A stretch of 64,000 bases of DNA. It comes from Rhyacophila brunnea. Its lineage: Eukaryota > Arthropoda > Insecta > Trichoptera > Rhyacophilidae. The stretch spans positions 2,046,001-2,110,000 of the forward strand of contig JAGYXB010002069.1 in assembly GCA_022495005.1 (NCBI GenBank). Direction: 5' to 3'. A model generated the notes under the pieces. The model was not told the origin of the DNA. It saw only the letters and a list, made by a program, of their open reading frames with translations, and made no database searches. Below, piece after piece: positions 1-11,176 of this stretch; positions within the stretch are counted from its first letter, which is position 1; every line of letters starts with the position of its first letter. The position numbers and the translations under genes were made by a program.

Positions 1-445
1 CTAAGTTCAATGAGAAAAATATATATTATTCTTGAAAACACCTCAGATATATTCCCACTAGAAGAAATCATATTTGAAAAAAATACGCAACTCGACGGGA
101 TTTGAACACGTATAACCATTAGTGTCAATCGCCAATCTATGCATTAACCAATTAATATGCTACGAGCTTCCTATATAATTACGACAATTTAAACTAGTAG
201 GTCACTCATACATGAAAAATTCTTATCGAATTGCGTTATTATTGACATCGGTTGTTGTGTATTACATTGTCGTAATTAGATAGGAGGCTCGTAGCACAAT
301 TGGTTAATGCAGAGGTTGGCGCGACACCAATGGTTATACCTACGGGTTCAAATCCAGTCGAGTTTCGTATATTTTTTCAATATGATTTTTTCTAGTGGGT
401 ATATATCTGAGGTGTTTCCAAGTTATGTATGTTCAATATATGGAA
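1..445. repeat. Palindromic pair of tRNA-like SINE units
   Basis: Two copies of one sequence face each other. The left arm (about 1-190, reading on the minus strand) and the right arm (about 266-445, reading on the plus strand) are near-identical reverse complements around a spacer of about 75 bp. Each arm has a tRNA-like head (GCTCGTAGCA... and ...TTCAAATCC) followed by the same AT-rich tail containing TCTAGTGGG and CTGAGGTGTTT. The left arm may continue past the window edge. This could be a head-to-head SINE insertion or a foldback element whose arms derive from a tRNA gene. The repeat itself is clear; its class is inferred. Confidence 0.7.
286..366 (+). pseudogene. tRNA-like sequence, class II (Ser-like), head of a SINE
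   Basis: A cloverleaf can be drawn. The acceptor strand GGCTCG pairs with CGAGTT using two G-T wobbles. Box A is TAGCACAATTGG. The anticodon stem GTTGG/CCAAT closes a 7-nt loop, CGCGACA, with CGA (a Ser anticodon) in positions 34-36. A small variable arm GGT-TAT-ACC follows, then box B GGTTCAAATCC. The long variable arm and CGA suggest descent from tRNA-Ser. Position 33 is G instead of the near-invariant T and the T stem has a mismatch, so a working tRNA is unlikely. A diverged copy lies on the minus strand at about 92-168. Confidence 0.5.
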
Positions 446-639
446 TGTTAGGTACATTCTCAAAATCTTGTGGATTATTCATTGAATAAAAGAAATGGTT
501 TATTATTTATTCTTATTAGAACGCCAAAGTGGAAGAGAGAAAGAAAATATAACGTGTTTTTCTTTTTAGAACGGGTGCTTATCGTCGACAACTTTGTATT
601 ACTTTGTCTTTAAGTCTTTTACTAAGTCTTTTTTTAATG

Positions 640-1130
640 TATTCTTCTTCTACGGGAATAACCGCCCCTTAGCTGGAGCATATGGACACCACGCGGCGCC
701 TTCAAGAATCCCTCTTGCTCGCCAGTCTTCTTGCATCCTTTCAGGTCATGTCAGCATCCCACAGCTCCGCCATATAGACTATAATAGTCCACAGCACGTG
801 GTCAAGCCAGGTCCAACGACGTATCATCACAGGCTGCTTGGTTAGCTCTCTTATCCCCCAGTTACTCCTAAAGTCTTACCAACGCCCACCCAGTAATAGG
901 TATCCATCGCAAACACCTGTTCTCGAACTTCAGTACACGGTTGGTCTGAGCTTTCTTGTACCATGATTCGCTACCGTAAAGCAGCACCGTCAGAATTCAA
1001 CCGTCGAATATGCGACATTTGGTTTTAACCAAAAACCAAAGTCGTGAGTCCCAGACACTCCGCATCCAGTTGAATGTTGCTCCAGCCATTCCCAAAAATG
1101 CCATCTCCTGTGCTGTGTACCGTAATGTAT
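640..1130 (-). pseudogene. Decayed non-LTR retrotransposon (LINE) reverse-transcriptase C-terminal region
   Basis: Translation of the minus strand in shifting frames gives fragments typical of the region after the RT catalytic core of non-LTR elements: LLYGSESWYKKAQ, then FENRCLRWIPITGWA, then IRELTKQPV and WTWLDHVL. This order (LLYG.E.W, RCLR.I, W.H.L) is the usual LINE pattern. Several stops and frameshifts interrupt it, so it is a dead fragment. The clade (RTE-like or related) cannot be settled by eye. Confidence 0.6.
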
Positions 1131-1139
1131 TTGAAGATC

Positions 1140-2740
1140 TCTCTCGACTAACTAAATTGTAAGAAGGAAAATTTCGTGATAATTTTCAGGTTTTTTGCGT
1201 TACCGCGCGTTGAATTCTGTTTTTCTATGTGAATAAAACCTCAACGAGTTACGATTCTTTATGCGCAACGTCAGCATGGTAATGAAAATGGGCATAGTAC
1301 CTATAAATACCCATGGCCCCACAAGGGGGGGGGGGCTGACATGGCTCTGGTCTGGGGGGCCGGTGTAGCGGATGGATCAAATAACCTAAAACCTAACCTT
1401 GGATTTATGTTTTCCGACGGGGATGAAAAACATTGTTTATAATATTCATAGACTGGTGTTCTTGGCTTGAAATAGGCATTCAAAATTGTGTATGTACGTA
1501 TCTTCGTACCAACTTCTGGTTTGTTATAAAAAGTATAATATACACATAATAATATGTACGTAGGTAGGTACATTAATTAACTTGGTGTAGCTGTAGAGTA
1601 TGCTAAGTATGGAATATTATAATCAGATATAGAGGACCATCGTCCGAAAGAATTCTCTCATTCGTTTGGTGTTTGGTAGGCATTGAACTCTTTAGCGAGT
1701 CAGTAAGCAGCCGCCAGTCGTCACGTCACCCACCCATCGGAATTTTTGAGATTATATTTCAACCTCTTCGGAATTTCAGATTGACCTGGAGGCTGCGATT
1801 GCTTCAGGCAGGGCTGCCACAATGTATCACCCGAATAATTTGCCCAATACCTACATACTCTGCAGTAGAGATGGGAAAACTGGTCGATTTTGAAGACTAA
1901 GTATACACTACCAGTATAAAAAAATACTTAGTATCGAAACTTGTTCCAAAATACTTAGGATTTGAATCGGTTTTAATAGAATCGTTAAAAATATAATGAG
2001 CTGATTCCATCGGCATTTCTAAATGTCCCATTTATTATAAAATTTTGAACACATTTTAAATTTATGAGTTGTTTTTAAGTTAGATTATAATATTCTTGTT
2101 AACATAAAATGAACTCCTATACAATGATTTTTTTGTAATTTTAAACATGTTTTGAGTTGTCATAACAACCCTGTAATGTGCTGCCAATTACACAAAATTT
2201 ATGACCTATTGTTCATACATAAGATTATGTCATTTGAGTGCACAGACTAATAAATTAAAATATACTTGAAATTCTACCAACTAACGAGCGACTCGCGATG
2301 TTCTCATCGCATGCGTTCGAACAAGTTTTTTGGAATAAGTTTATTGGGCCACACGTACCTACTGAATGTGGGTAGTTGCATCCGAGACTTGAGTACACAA
2401 ACTGGTGACAGTATTTCCAACTCACCTCAACTCTGCAGTCTAGTAATTATTTATTGACGAATAGTTATGTCTACATTTTTGTTTACTACACTTCATTTTT
2501 TTTTAAATTCTGATTTTACCACTTAGTATTTTTGTGCGTGCATGAAAGTGTGTAAGACACTCTTTCAACTGTCTACACTTGCACCTTAAATATTTTTCAC
2601 GTGAAGCAGTGCTGCCATCTTTTTATATGCTGATTATGTCAAAATTATAAAATTTTGAAAAAAAAACTGTAGTAGGTACAGAGAACCCTTCGAATTTGAA
2701 TTCTTCAAAAGTACCTATAGTATATTTCAGAGCGTCGGAG
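1140..2740. other. AT-rich intergenic stretch, no gene seen
   Basis: No conserved ORF is visible. Positions about 1310-1390 carry a truncated GC-rich end of the CATGGCCCC hAT-like family (full copies at 21797-22152 and 56127-56521). The remainder is AT-rich with only short random ORFs. Confidence 0.5.
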
Positions 2741-2749
2741 CAGGAGCAC

Positions 2750-2811
2750 GGAGCAGTGGAGCAATGGGGTTTTACCCGGAGCACCGAAAATTTGTATTGC
2801 TCCACTGCTCC
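2750..2811. repeat. Perfect 16-bp hairpin
   Basis: GGAGCAGTGGAGCAAT (2750-2765) is matched exactly by its reverse complement at 2796-2811, with a loop of about 30 nt. The preceding bases repeat GGAGCA units (GGAGCAGGAGCACGGAGCAG). It is probably a small foldback or simple-repeat derivative. Confidence 0.7.
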
Positions 2812-3299
2812 GGATGTTTTTTTTTATTGTTAAATTTTCGTCCTATAATCCGATGAAAATATTATCTTTGACACTTTGCAACACTGGAATTATCTGAAAT
2901 ACGGCAACAGTGCCAAGTGATAAATAACCTCACTTTTTTGACAGAAGAGGTAGATAATTAAAGACGATTTGCTGTCGGTTTTGTTTAATAGAATTAATAA
3001 TGAAAAGTACGAATAATAAACCTTATTTCAAAACTACTTATTTTAAAAATTTTCAATAGCCAATTTTTATCCAAATCATTTGGGTCACGGTAATATTCCA
3101 TTCCCCTAAACAAATTGTTTTTTTTTGTTCCTGAGAGGAGGGCGGACTCAATATTGCGCATTAAATATTGGATTTATGGCCTGACCGTGGTTAAGTCATA
3201 AACCAAAACTGATTAAAATCTTGGTCTATGGCGACTGGCTTTCGCATTTCTGTCTACTTATTAGGTACATATTTTAGCGCGAGATGTCACATTTACTAA

Positions 3300-3889
3300 T
3301 AGAGGTGAGGTGAGGAGGTAGGCTCTTATTATCCACCATAAATGGTGCACATTAAACTTTTTTAGTCATACGTACCTACTTGTTTTTATTGAACTAAGAC
3401 TACTATTTACAGATGGTGTTGGTTAGTTTTTAAAAACCAATTGAAACCTGCCCAAACTAAACCACAATAGTTTTGGTAAAATTTGGCGATACGATAAAAT
3501 TGTGCACACTTTTTTATTGATACTTATTTGTTTTCGTTGGATTAATAGTACATATTACACGTCATATGTTTTACAGTTTTTAAAATTCATTATGCTCTGC
3601 CAACTCCAAACTATAATAGATAAAAATACTATTCTATCTGTAAAATATCCAAAGTTATGTGCAATTCAATTGCATAATTTTAGATATTTTATAGATAGAC
3701 GAGTATTTTTTGACTATTATTTATTATGGCTTGGTTTCGCAGGGTTTTATTGAATTTTAAAAACTAACCATCACCGTCTGTAAATAATTGTAGCATTTTT
3801 TCAATGAAAACAAATACGTATGACTGATAAAGTTTAGTATGCACTATTTATGGCTGATCCTAACAGCCTACCTCCACCCTTCGCCACTG
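3300..3889. mobile_element. Long-TIR foldback element (CAGTGGCGAAGGG family), diverged copy
   Basis: The left arm (GAGGTAGGCT..., ATGGTGCACATTAAAC, GATGGTGTTGGTTAG) reappears inverted in the right arm, which ends CCTCCACCCTTCGCCACTG at 3889. The left terminus is degraded. The arms meet around TATAGATAGACGAG near 3690. The 23090-23623 copy defines the family better. Confidence 0.7.
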
Positions 3890-3927
3890 CTGAATACACT
3901 CAGTAGTAGGTATAGCTTCGCGCTGAT

Positions 3928-4146
3928 AAAGCCGCGTTGACACGGTCCAAGTACGATCCAAGTACACTTGGACCGAGTGCCATCCAAGTAGACATATTCA
4001 TACTAATTATTCCTATCCAAGCTACTTGGACCGCGTCCTACTCATCCAAGTTAACTTGGTAGGAATAAATAGTATGAAGCTGTCACTTGGATGGCAGTCG
4101 TCCAAGTGTACTTGGATCCGTACTTGGACCGTGTCAACGGGGCTTT
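3928..4146. mobile_element. Palindromic MITE built of CCAAGT/ACTTGG units
   Basis: The ends AAAGCCGCGTTGACACGGTC and AAAGCCCCGTTGACACGGTC (reverse complement of the right end) are inverted repeats. They run on through repeated CCAAGTAC and GTACTTGG blocks almost to the centre, making nearly the whole 219 bp self-complementary. The flanks look TA/TAA-like but a target duplication is not certain. It has no coding capacity. It sits about 40 bp from the preceding foldback copy. Confidence 0.75.
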
Positions 4147-4599
4147 AAGGGGTTCCAATTTCTTTAAAATCGATGATACCATTCACGTAAATATTTTAAT
4201 TGTATATAAATAAATTAAAAAATCTATGAAGAAAATGACAAAATACGATATTCATAAAAAATTCAAATTTAGAATGTAAAAAAAAAACAAAGAAGTGTCA
4301 GCCCTGCTGGCATAACGTGCCGATGCGAGTGTGGCAGTGTGCAAAATAATTAATGATAGGTAGAAGGCAGATAGGTAGGTAGTTACCTATTCATATGCAG
4401 GGGGAAGTATACCTACTGTTATAGGTAGGTAGGTATGTATTTGTAGCTCGAGTACAGAGCCAAAGTGTGAGCTGGTTTTAATGTTCGTACAAGACATGAC
4501 CGAAGGTATTTTATTACATCCGACAGTAGGCTATCTTGAGTACAGAGGTGGAGAACATTTGTCTGATGTAATCGGTCAATGAAAAATATCGTATCTTCA

Positions 4600-5255
4600 C
4601 AGTGGCGGGTTTGGGGAGATGTGGGCCCGAGGCACTGACTAATTTAGAGGTACTCCATGACTAACAAATTAAATAAAAATCATAAATTCCAACTATCAAC
4701 GTAGGTACCTAATTAAAATATAAATGTGGATATCTCTTTTCAACGATCACATTCTGTAACTAAAGATAATTACTAGGTATTGCGGATGACATACAGCGCT
4801 TGAAATGGAAAAGTTTACGAACCGGAGCGCTCGAAATTTTTCTGAGGATATTAACAAGGTTATCAAATTTTATGGGTATTTTATAAACATAAATGTGCTA
4901 GATTTTTTGTTATATGGCATATCTAGCTCACACGGTCAAAATATTTTAACCACGAGACGGAGCGATGACTTTACAGATTTCACGAACCGGAACGGCGCTG
5001 CGGTCCATTTCGAGCCCTGATGACATACCTACTATTGTTAGTGCTTTATTTTTTGTGTACAAGTATGTATCTGTGTGAGTGGTTAGGATACTATAGGGCC
5101 CTATTTGATATTACTTACAGGGATTTTATTATGCTTTGAATAATATTTTATAAGTAGGCACTTGATTTGTGAGAAATACACATATATTTTTTTTAAATCT
5201 TGGTATAATTTAATGGCTGCTTTGAACTGTTTCGAGGCACCCTTTTAAATCTTCT
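4600..5255 (+). mobile_element. CAGTGGCGGGTTT repeat, interrupted by a nested hAT MITE
   Basis: It begins CAGTGGCGGGTTTGGGGAGA. Its 3' part (GGGATTTTATTATGCTTT... TTTGAACTGTTTCGAGGC) matches the repeats at 35529-35840 and 35960-36160. The MITE at 4794-5019 is inserted inside it. It is a non-coding hAT-like element, and its right end is approximate. Confidence 0.5.
4794..5019 (+). mobile_element. hAT-type MITE, 226 bp, with perfect 8-bp target duplication
   Basis: The terminal inverted repeats are CAGCGCTTGAAATGGA on the left and CAGGGCTCGAAATGGA (reverse complement of the right end). The 8-bp duplication ATGACATA flanks both sides (4786-4793 and 5020-5027). CAG-type ends and an 8-bp duplication are hAT hallmarks. 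It is non-autonomous. A second copy in opposite orientation lies at 5804-6051. Confidence 0.88.
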
Positions 5256-5803
5256 GATGGATCTATTGCGTCATCGGTATCAATAAAAAAATGACACTTT
5301 AAATGACTCAATTAAAGTAGAATTAACAAAAATTATTTTAAATTCCGTCAAGTACCCCTCGGTCGACAGTATTAATATTAAAAATAACCTTTCTTCAAAA
5401 CCATCACTAGGTAATAGTTTACATCAAGGACGCGCCAAATGTGGCTGCCGCTCGAGTGCTAGCCCAAAATTAAAATATAACCGCGAATTCGATAACCACT
5501 TGAAGGTACGACAGCTCGGAAAAATTCGTACATGAGCACCCTTAGTTATAATATGTACCTGCAGGCAAAATGATTATCGCTAGACTCAGATTGCGAAGTG
5601 TCTGGGTATGAAGAATATACTCGTAAATCGTAGGTGATGTACCTAAATGTGAAAATCAGTAGCACATGATTGATTTTGTTAACCCACCCCCTCCCACCGC
5701 CTTAAAATAAATATGTAGGTATGTAATAAATTATTATGTATAGCTTTTCGTAATGGACTCTTCCCAAAACCATTTTGATGTATGTGCTCCTGCACTGGCA
5801 ATT

Positions 5804-6051
5804 CAGGGCTCGAAATGGACCGGAGCGCCGTTCCGGTTCGTGAAATCGGTATATCGTTATAAAGTTATCGCTCTGTCTCGTGGAAAAAATAATTTCACCG
5901 ACTGAGCTAGATGGGCCATAATATTATAACAATAATCTAACAAACTTATTTTTATAAAATACAAATAAAATGTGATTACTAGGTAGGATATTAATATCTT
6001 CAGAAAATTGTCGAGCGCTCCTGTTCGTAAAATTTTCCATTTCGAGCGCTG
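5804..6051 (-). mobile_element. Second copy of the CAGGGCTCGAAATGG hAT MITE
   Basis: This copy is the reverse complement of the 4794-5019 element and shares its termini and interior (ACGAACCGGAACGGCGCT, TTCTGAGGATATT-like). At 248 bp it is slightly longer. Its flanks (TGGCAATT and CCATTATT) no longer form a clean duplication, which suggests an older insertion. Confidence 0.85.
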
Positions 6052-6059
6052 CCATTATT

Positions 6060-6330
6060 TATCTACCAATAATAATAACAACAAAACATGAGGAAAACGA
6101 AAAGAGGAATGTTGGGGACACCTCGGAAGCGTTGGAAGGTCAACCATCAAAAAAGATAAGTACCTACCAGGATTTTGCTCAATGATAAATTCCGGAGAAG
6201 TGGTGCAGAAGACAGAACCGGTTACTGAAAAACTATGAAGAAATCCATGGCTTGAATTGAGTTGGGGCTCTATCGAAGAAGTAGTACGCGTTGTGTTAAG
6301 ATTTAGATCCCGAATCGTTCACGACCCCTG
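6060..6330. other. Unassigned repeat-like sequence
   Basis: It contains GGACACCTCGGAAGCGTTGGAAGG and GGAGAAGTGGTGCAGAAGACAG, which could be a small scrap of a retrotransposon, but no reliable frame or motif can be read. Confidence 0.2.
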
Positions 6331-6578
6331 CAATATTCGTATGAATTATTTTTATTAAAATATGCGTGTCTATAGATAGATATGAGTTAAGAGTAGTTAT
6401 AGATAGAGATGTCCGGTAATCGGCTAGGTGCTTCCACTGGTTCGCGCGAGCCGGTTTATAACAACGTCAATTCCACTAAGTACGAGTCAAGCTTTCTCTC
6501 ATATTAGCAACTTCATCGCATAAACGAAATTCCGGGTCTGTCCGGAAAATATAACATTCAATTTGTTATCTCTGGTCG

Positions 6579-7160
6579 CAGTGGCGTCCCTAGACAAAAT
6601 GCCGCCCCTAAGCAGTGCCAAAATTCCGACACATTTTTTTTTATACAGTACTTTTTATCATCCATTCATGACTACAATATCTAAGAAATGTGTTGTATGG
6701 GTACATTACTATCAAGATATATTCTACCACTGAATCTAATTAAATTCCATCTCTGCTTACGGTTTCAGATACGTACATTTAAAAATGCACTTGACAACTT
6801 CCAAAACTCGCGAGTGACTGGCAAACATAATATATGGATAAATTTAAAAATAGGTATGAACGTGTCATGCTGTTTAACCAGAAAGTTACGTCCAAGGACA
6901 ATGGAAGTAAACTAGACATCGCTAACCCGACAAAAAAATCATGTTAAAACTTTTATAGTAGGTACCTAACTAATTTATACATTCCTTTTGTTTCCAACCA
7001 GTTAGCTGAATTTTTTAATGGAAAGATATTTCCGTTATCACTTATAGGTATACCTACTTATTTCTATATATACCTAGTGATTCTCCTCGATTTGCCGCTC
7101 TTTGGGTAACTGCCGCCCCCAAGCGATGCTCAACCTGCCTACCCCTACAGGATGTCACTG
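6579..7160. mobile_element. hAT-like non-autonomous element, about 580 bp
   Basis: The left end is CAGTGGCGTCCCT and the reverse complement of the right end is CAGTGACATCCTG. The flanks TCTGGTCG (6571-6578) and TTGGGTCG (7161-7168) agree at six of eight positions, consistent with an aged 8-bp hAT duplication. GC-rich TGCCGCCCC and ACTGCCGCCCCC blocks lie just inside each end. No transposase frame is visible. Confidence 0.65.
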
Positions 7161-7458
7161 TTGGGTCGCAACTGTCACAGTAAAGTGTAGAATTAACAAA
7201 TAATTTGTTTTTAAAACCATTAAAATCAAAGATGCTGAAGAAAATCATATTATTATAGGGATGAAGTCTAAACGTATAAAAGTGAAAAAAGGTCTCATTA
7301 TTTTCATACTAATCTGTTACCTGATACCAGGCGGTGGTATTTCAATTACTTTTTTAAGAATATACAGAAATGACACCATTCACCATTGACAAAGGCTATG
7401 AAACCAGTTTTGTTAATGGTGGTCAAGCCATAGAACGGCATAAAAAGTGTCCTCAAAC

Positions 7459-7740
7459 ATGACCAATATTGAATGTGCGTTTAGTTTGCGTGATAAACTT
7501 TAATGCATACTCAACGACACTTAACAGCTCGCGGTATATTTTCAAAATCGCTACATCTGAATTCTCATACATAGCTACATACCTACGTAACCATTGAAAA
7601 TAAAATTTTATTGAATACCTACCTAGGTGTTTAAGTTTATGACATATTTCTCCACACTCGACATTTAACCATGTTACAGCCGCACCCAGAAGGCAACACA
7701 CTTCCCATTATTTTATTGTTTCCTGGAAATCGCAGAAGAA
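7459..7740 (-). repeat. Fragment of the CAGGG-ACTC foldback family
   Basis: ACCAATATTGAATG at the left and ATATTTCTCCACACTCGA and AGGCAACAC further on match the arm of the foldback at 29176-29999 and the fragment at about 53479-53640. It is diverged and has no clear termini. Confidence 0.4.
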
Positions 7741-7794
7741 AATTTAACATGTTTGATTATTGGAGCTCCACCACGTAAACACTATTTTAGAATG

Positions 7795-8272
7795 TTACAA
7801 TGTTTTTATTAACTCGTATTCTTGTTTGTCCGGTGGTTTTTTGTCCAGTACAAATCTTGCAATCGATTTTTAACTAACTTCCCGACTAGCTAGACATTTG
7901 AAACTTTTAGAATATATCAGAACACGACGATTATTTTAATACTTTTAGCCATCTTTAAGCAGAAATGAATTAATTTTCAGTTAATTCTGTTTTGTATGGA
8001 AAGTTATTTCAGACAAGTTCGTAAAAAGTAAAAGACTATCATTTTTTGCTAAGGGGGTGGTCCTAGCAACTAAATTATTAATATATACGTGCGTTACTAT
8101 GGAAATCAAAATGAAATGTCAAAATGACATTTCAGTATCCTATATTTGTTTGTATGTTTGTTTTTTATTTACTTCATATCAAGTACAAGTTTGAGCATAT
8201 TGAGCATAATAATTCGACAGAAAATTTAAAAACGTTGTATATAAAAAGTTCTTTTTATCTTGTAATTATTTA
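7795..8272 (+). mobile_element. MITE with ACAACGTTTTT ends, copy A
   Basis: It begins TTACAATGTTTTTATTAACTCG and ends with TTTAAAAACGTTGTATATAAAAAG plus a conserved tail to about 8272. The interior (TTGTCCGGTGGTT, CCCGACTAGCTAGACATTTG, AATATATCAGAACAC) is shared with copies at 13453-13918, 27799-28216, 34049-34876 and 51002-51466. It is non-coding. The 3' tail beyond the TIR is conserved in all copies, so the true end may lie past the TIR. Confidence 0.8.
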
Positions 8273-8279
8273 ATTTAAG

Positions 8280-9220
8280 CCCAGATTCGAAACTGAACCG
8301 CTAATAACAACTGTTTTTTAGCAAGTAGAATGTAGTAAATTTCTGGGACAACACTAGCATAGGTAGATAGGTAGGTACGTCCTCTTGGAGTTCCTTGTCT
8401 TGTCTATGTGTTATTATTATTGTTTGTGGACCCACCTTTTCCTAAACGTGTTTCTTTTCCCTCTTCCCCTCTCAGATCACTCCCCAGTTTCATGCATCAA
8501 ATAATCTTATTCTTCCAAACATGTAGGTAGGTAAGATAAGTACCTACCTGCCATCTTTTCATAGCTGCTCCTCTTTATATGATGGTCGGATCGGAATATT
8601 GTCTTTGGATATAGGTATATCATACCTACATCTATCAATTTCATGTAATAAATAGAGAAGTAAATAAAAATGAAAACTGTAACGTTCCATAATGCTCTCA
8701 GTGACGTAGGCTATGTCACCCAGAATGTTATCCTCTATAATTTTTAGTTTCACACTGTGGAAAAATTTGTGAGGTAGGTACCTACTTACCTATTTTATTA
8801 TTTATTTTCGGCTATTTCGAACGCCCTACGGAATCCTGGGGATGAATAATTGAAGAATACCATTTAGGGAACACTAGTGTGGAACATCATTTAGGTATGG
8901 GGGGCCGCTTCAGGATGTGGGGGCATAGTGGCAAAGCAATCGTCAATTTGGATCCCTTTATTCATTGTTGCTACGAAATTTACTCTTTGAAATACATACC
9001 TACAACCCCCGCCAGATACTTCAATGATACATTTGATTCGATATCCAGTAAATGTTTCAAAATATTTCATTGTTTAAAAATAATAATATAGGTATGTCGT
9101 TTAATTTTACTATATTACCAAAAAGTTTATGTGGATTCTTAATGAGCCCCTAGTACTACTAGTGGAGCCCCAAGATTCTCCGGAGCCCCTGTTAGTAATC
9201 ACTGAATTAAGTTCTTGATA
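8280..9220. other. Intergenic, no gene seen
   Basis: AT-rich DNA with tracts of GTAGGTAGGTA and TACCTACCT. Positions about 8895-8935 hold a solitary right end of the CATGGCCCCCA family (CTTCAGGATGTGGGGGCAT). There is no credible coding region. Confidence 0.5.
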
Positions 9221-9221
9221 G

Positions 9222-9885
9222 CAGGGCCGCGTCAAGGGCGGTCGCCGTCCGGTGCCAACCTAAAATTGTTGTCCCCTAAACAAGAAATTAAAATGATGAA
9301 ATAAATGACATATTTTATCAAAATATTAATAGTACCTACCTATCTACAATAAAAAAATATATACGTAACATGATTAAATAAAAGTACGCAGTAGACGTTT
9401 TTTTACCATGCATGGTTCAAAAGCATGAGAAAAATTATCTTTTCAAATCGTTGTTATAACTTTATGACCCTTTCCCGTATCCTAGCACTGAGTTACAGTG
9501 TTGCATAAACGTTTTTATTTATCCATTACCCTAGAGCAGTGACCCATTCTATTGAGACTTTAAAAGAATATTTTTACAATTTTTGTATAATATGTACAAC
9601 TGCGATTATAAACTCCCAAAAATTAATAAAAGTATAATATCAAACAAATTTTTAATAGATTCTGTGTTCATTCTTCCATTTACCGTTCTTTTGAGAAGTG
9701 CAGCACGTCTCATATTTTGGGTATTTTAAATATTTCAACATAACATTGAATTTATATAATATGTAATTGGATTTCATATATTGATTTTCTTTAAATAATA
9801 TTAATGTTATTTAGTATTTTGCCGCCCCTTGAACTCCGTCGCTTGGTGCTGCGCACCCCCAACACCCCAGCCTAGTGCGGCCTTG
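9222..9885. mobile_element. hAT-like non-autonomous element, about 660 bp
   Basis: The left end CAGGGCCGCGTCAAGG and the right end (reverse complement CAAGGCCGCACTAGG) form an imperfect TIR. The flanks CTTGATAG and CTCGATGG match at six of eight positions. Subterminal GC-rich blocks and an AT-rich core without a transposase frame fit a decayed hAT derivative. Confidence 0.65.
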
Positions 9886-10639
9886 CTCGATGGTATATAT
9901 TATCACAACCTTTCTAACCGTGGGCATTCCCAATCTGAGGTCGGCATTAAAATTATTGATCGGACTGTCGCATCCAGAATAAATGCGCTAAAAATGTACT
10001 TTCGCAAATAAATCCTTTACTTTTTTGATTTTGTAAGCATTTTAGATTTATTGGAATTGAATGTAATTTATTGTTAGGTAAGATTGCGACTCCGGGCCTC
10101 GAAACACCAAAGGCCTTATATAAATTTACCGGCGTACGAAAATAATGAATAAAAAATACGTTTACGTTTATTTTTCCTAAAAACTATTCAATTTCTTGAT
10201 GTAAAAATTTTGATTAAAATACTTTTACTAGGATTGCTTCAAGTAAGGGTGTTTTTAAAATCGGGGTTGCCATTTTAGTGAAAGAAACCGGGATAATCAC
10301 AGTCGGACATGCAATTAATAATCTTCCAGCTTCATCGTATTCTAATCTGAAACATACGGAATTTCTATAGGTACCTATATAGGTACATAAACATTTCATT
10401 AAATGTGTAGGTATGGTGTTCGTTATTTAAAAGAATAAAACTTAGAGCTTCTGAAATTGTTATTGGGTTTTATGTAGGTATCTACTGATGAAGGCATGTT
10501 GCATTATTGAGATAAGCATCCACTAAAGGGCATTCCCATCGTCTTTTTAGAGCTCATCCGGTGGAATGCGGCTTATGTGAATACATTAATATTACGTTAA
10601 CATTAATGATAAACATTCCTTATAATAATATTATTATTT

Positions 10640-11176
10640 ATGTACGTCCGCTGCTTTCTACTCGTATACGAATTTTCGGCGCCAAAAGGTGGCTCGGCGC
10701 CGCCATCTTGGCCGCGTTGTGACGTCACTCCCGGCCAAACTGCATTCCACAACACGTTATATGCATCTCATTCTAGCAAGCATGTCGCTCGACGTTTCCA
10801 ATTCGGTCCATCTCATTTCAGCCGCGGACTTATTAAGCTCTGTCTCTTTTATACCCACGTATAATCCGTATACCATATTGAGTGGTGCGTTCTCGCGATT
10901 CTATTGCTATCCTTGTCATTGCGTTCCTTGCATCGCTGTTCGGCCGCGGTCGTACTGTTTCGACAACAGCGAATCAGTTCTCTGTCGCGTTTTGAAAGAT
11001 TAAGGTCTTATGTAGCGCTCATCACCTCTCGTGTTCGCTATGAAAATCGGTAAAACAAATTTTTAACTGACGCATGTTTTTCCAAGTGTCACTGTCAGGA
11101 AAAGTAGTGCAAGTGTTCCCTAAAGCAGCAGAAAACGGTTGTCAATAGTCGACGAGCCAGCCTGACAAAGGTATCG
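10640..11176 (+). promoter_or_regulatory. CpG-rich candidate promoter / 5' non-coding exon, possibly of expanded
   Basis: This block is much richer in CpG than its surroundings. It contains GCCGCCATCTTGG (a Pho/YY1-type GCCAT core) at about 10700 and the palindromic cAMP-response element TGACGTCA at about 10720. An insect Initiator-like TCAGTT lies at 10974-10979, and a possible 5' splice site AAAG|GTATCG at about 11170. It is upstream of and co-oriented with the ex coding exons, whose first coding exon starts with an acceptor and so needs an upstream non-coding exon. Assignment to ex is inference; it could belong to an unseen gene or be a TE remnant. Confidence 0.4.

Noticed and set aside
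286..366. A functional tRNA-Ser(CGA) gene
   Set aside because: G at position 33, a T-stem mismatch and its place inside an inverted repeat with a long shared tail point to a SINE or pseudogene.
10640..11003. Two overlapping plus-strand ORFs (74 and 104 codons) in the CpG-rich block
   Set aside because: No recognisable motif; the block looks more like promoter or untranslated sequence.
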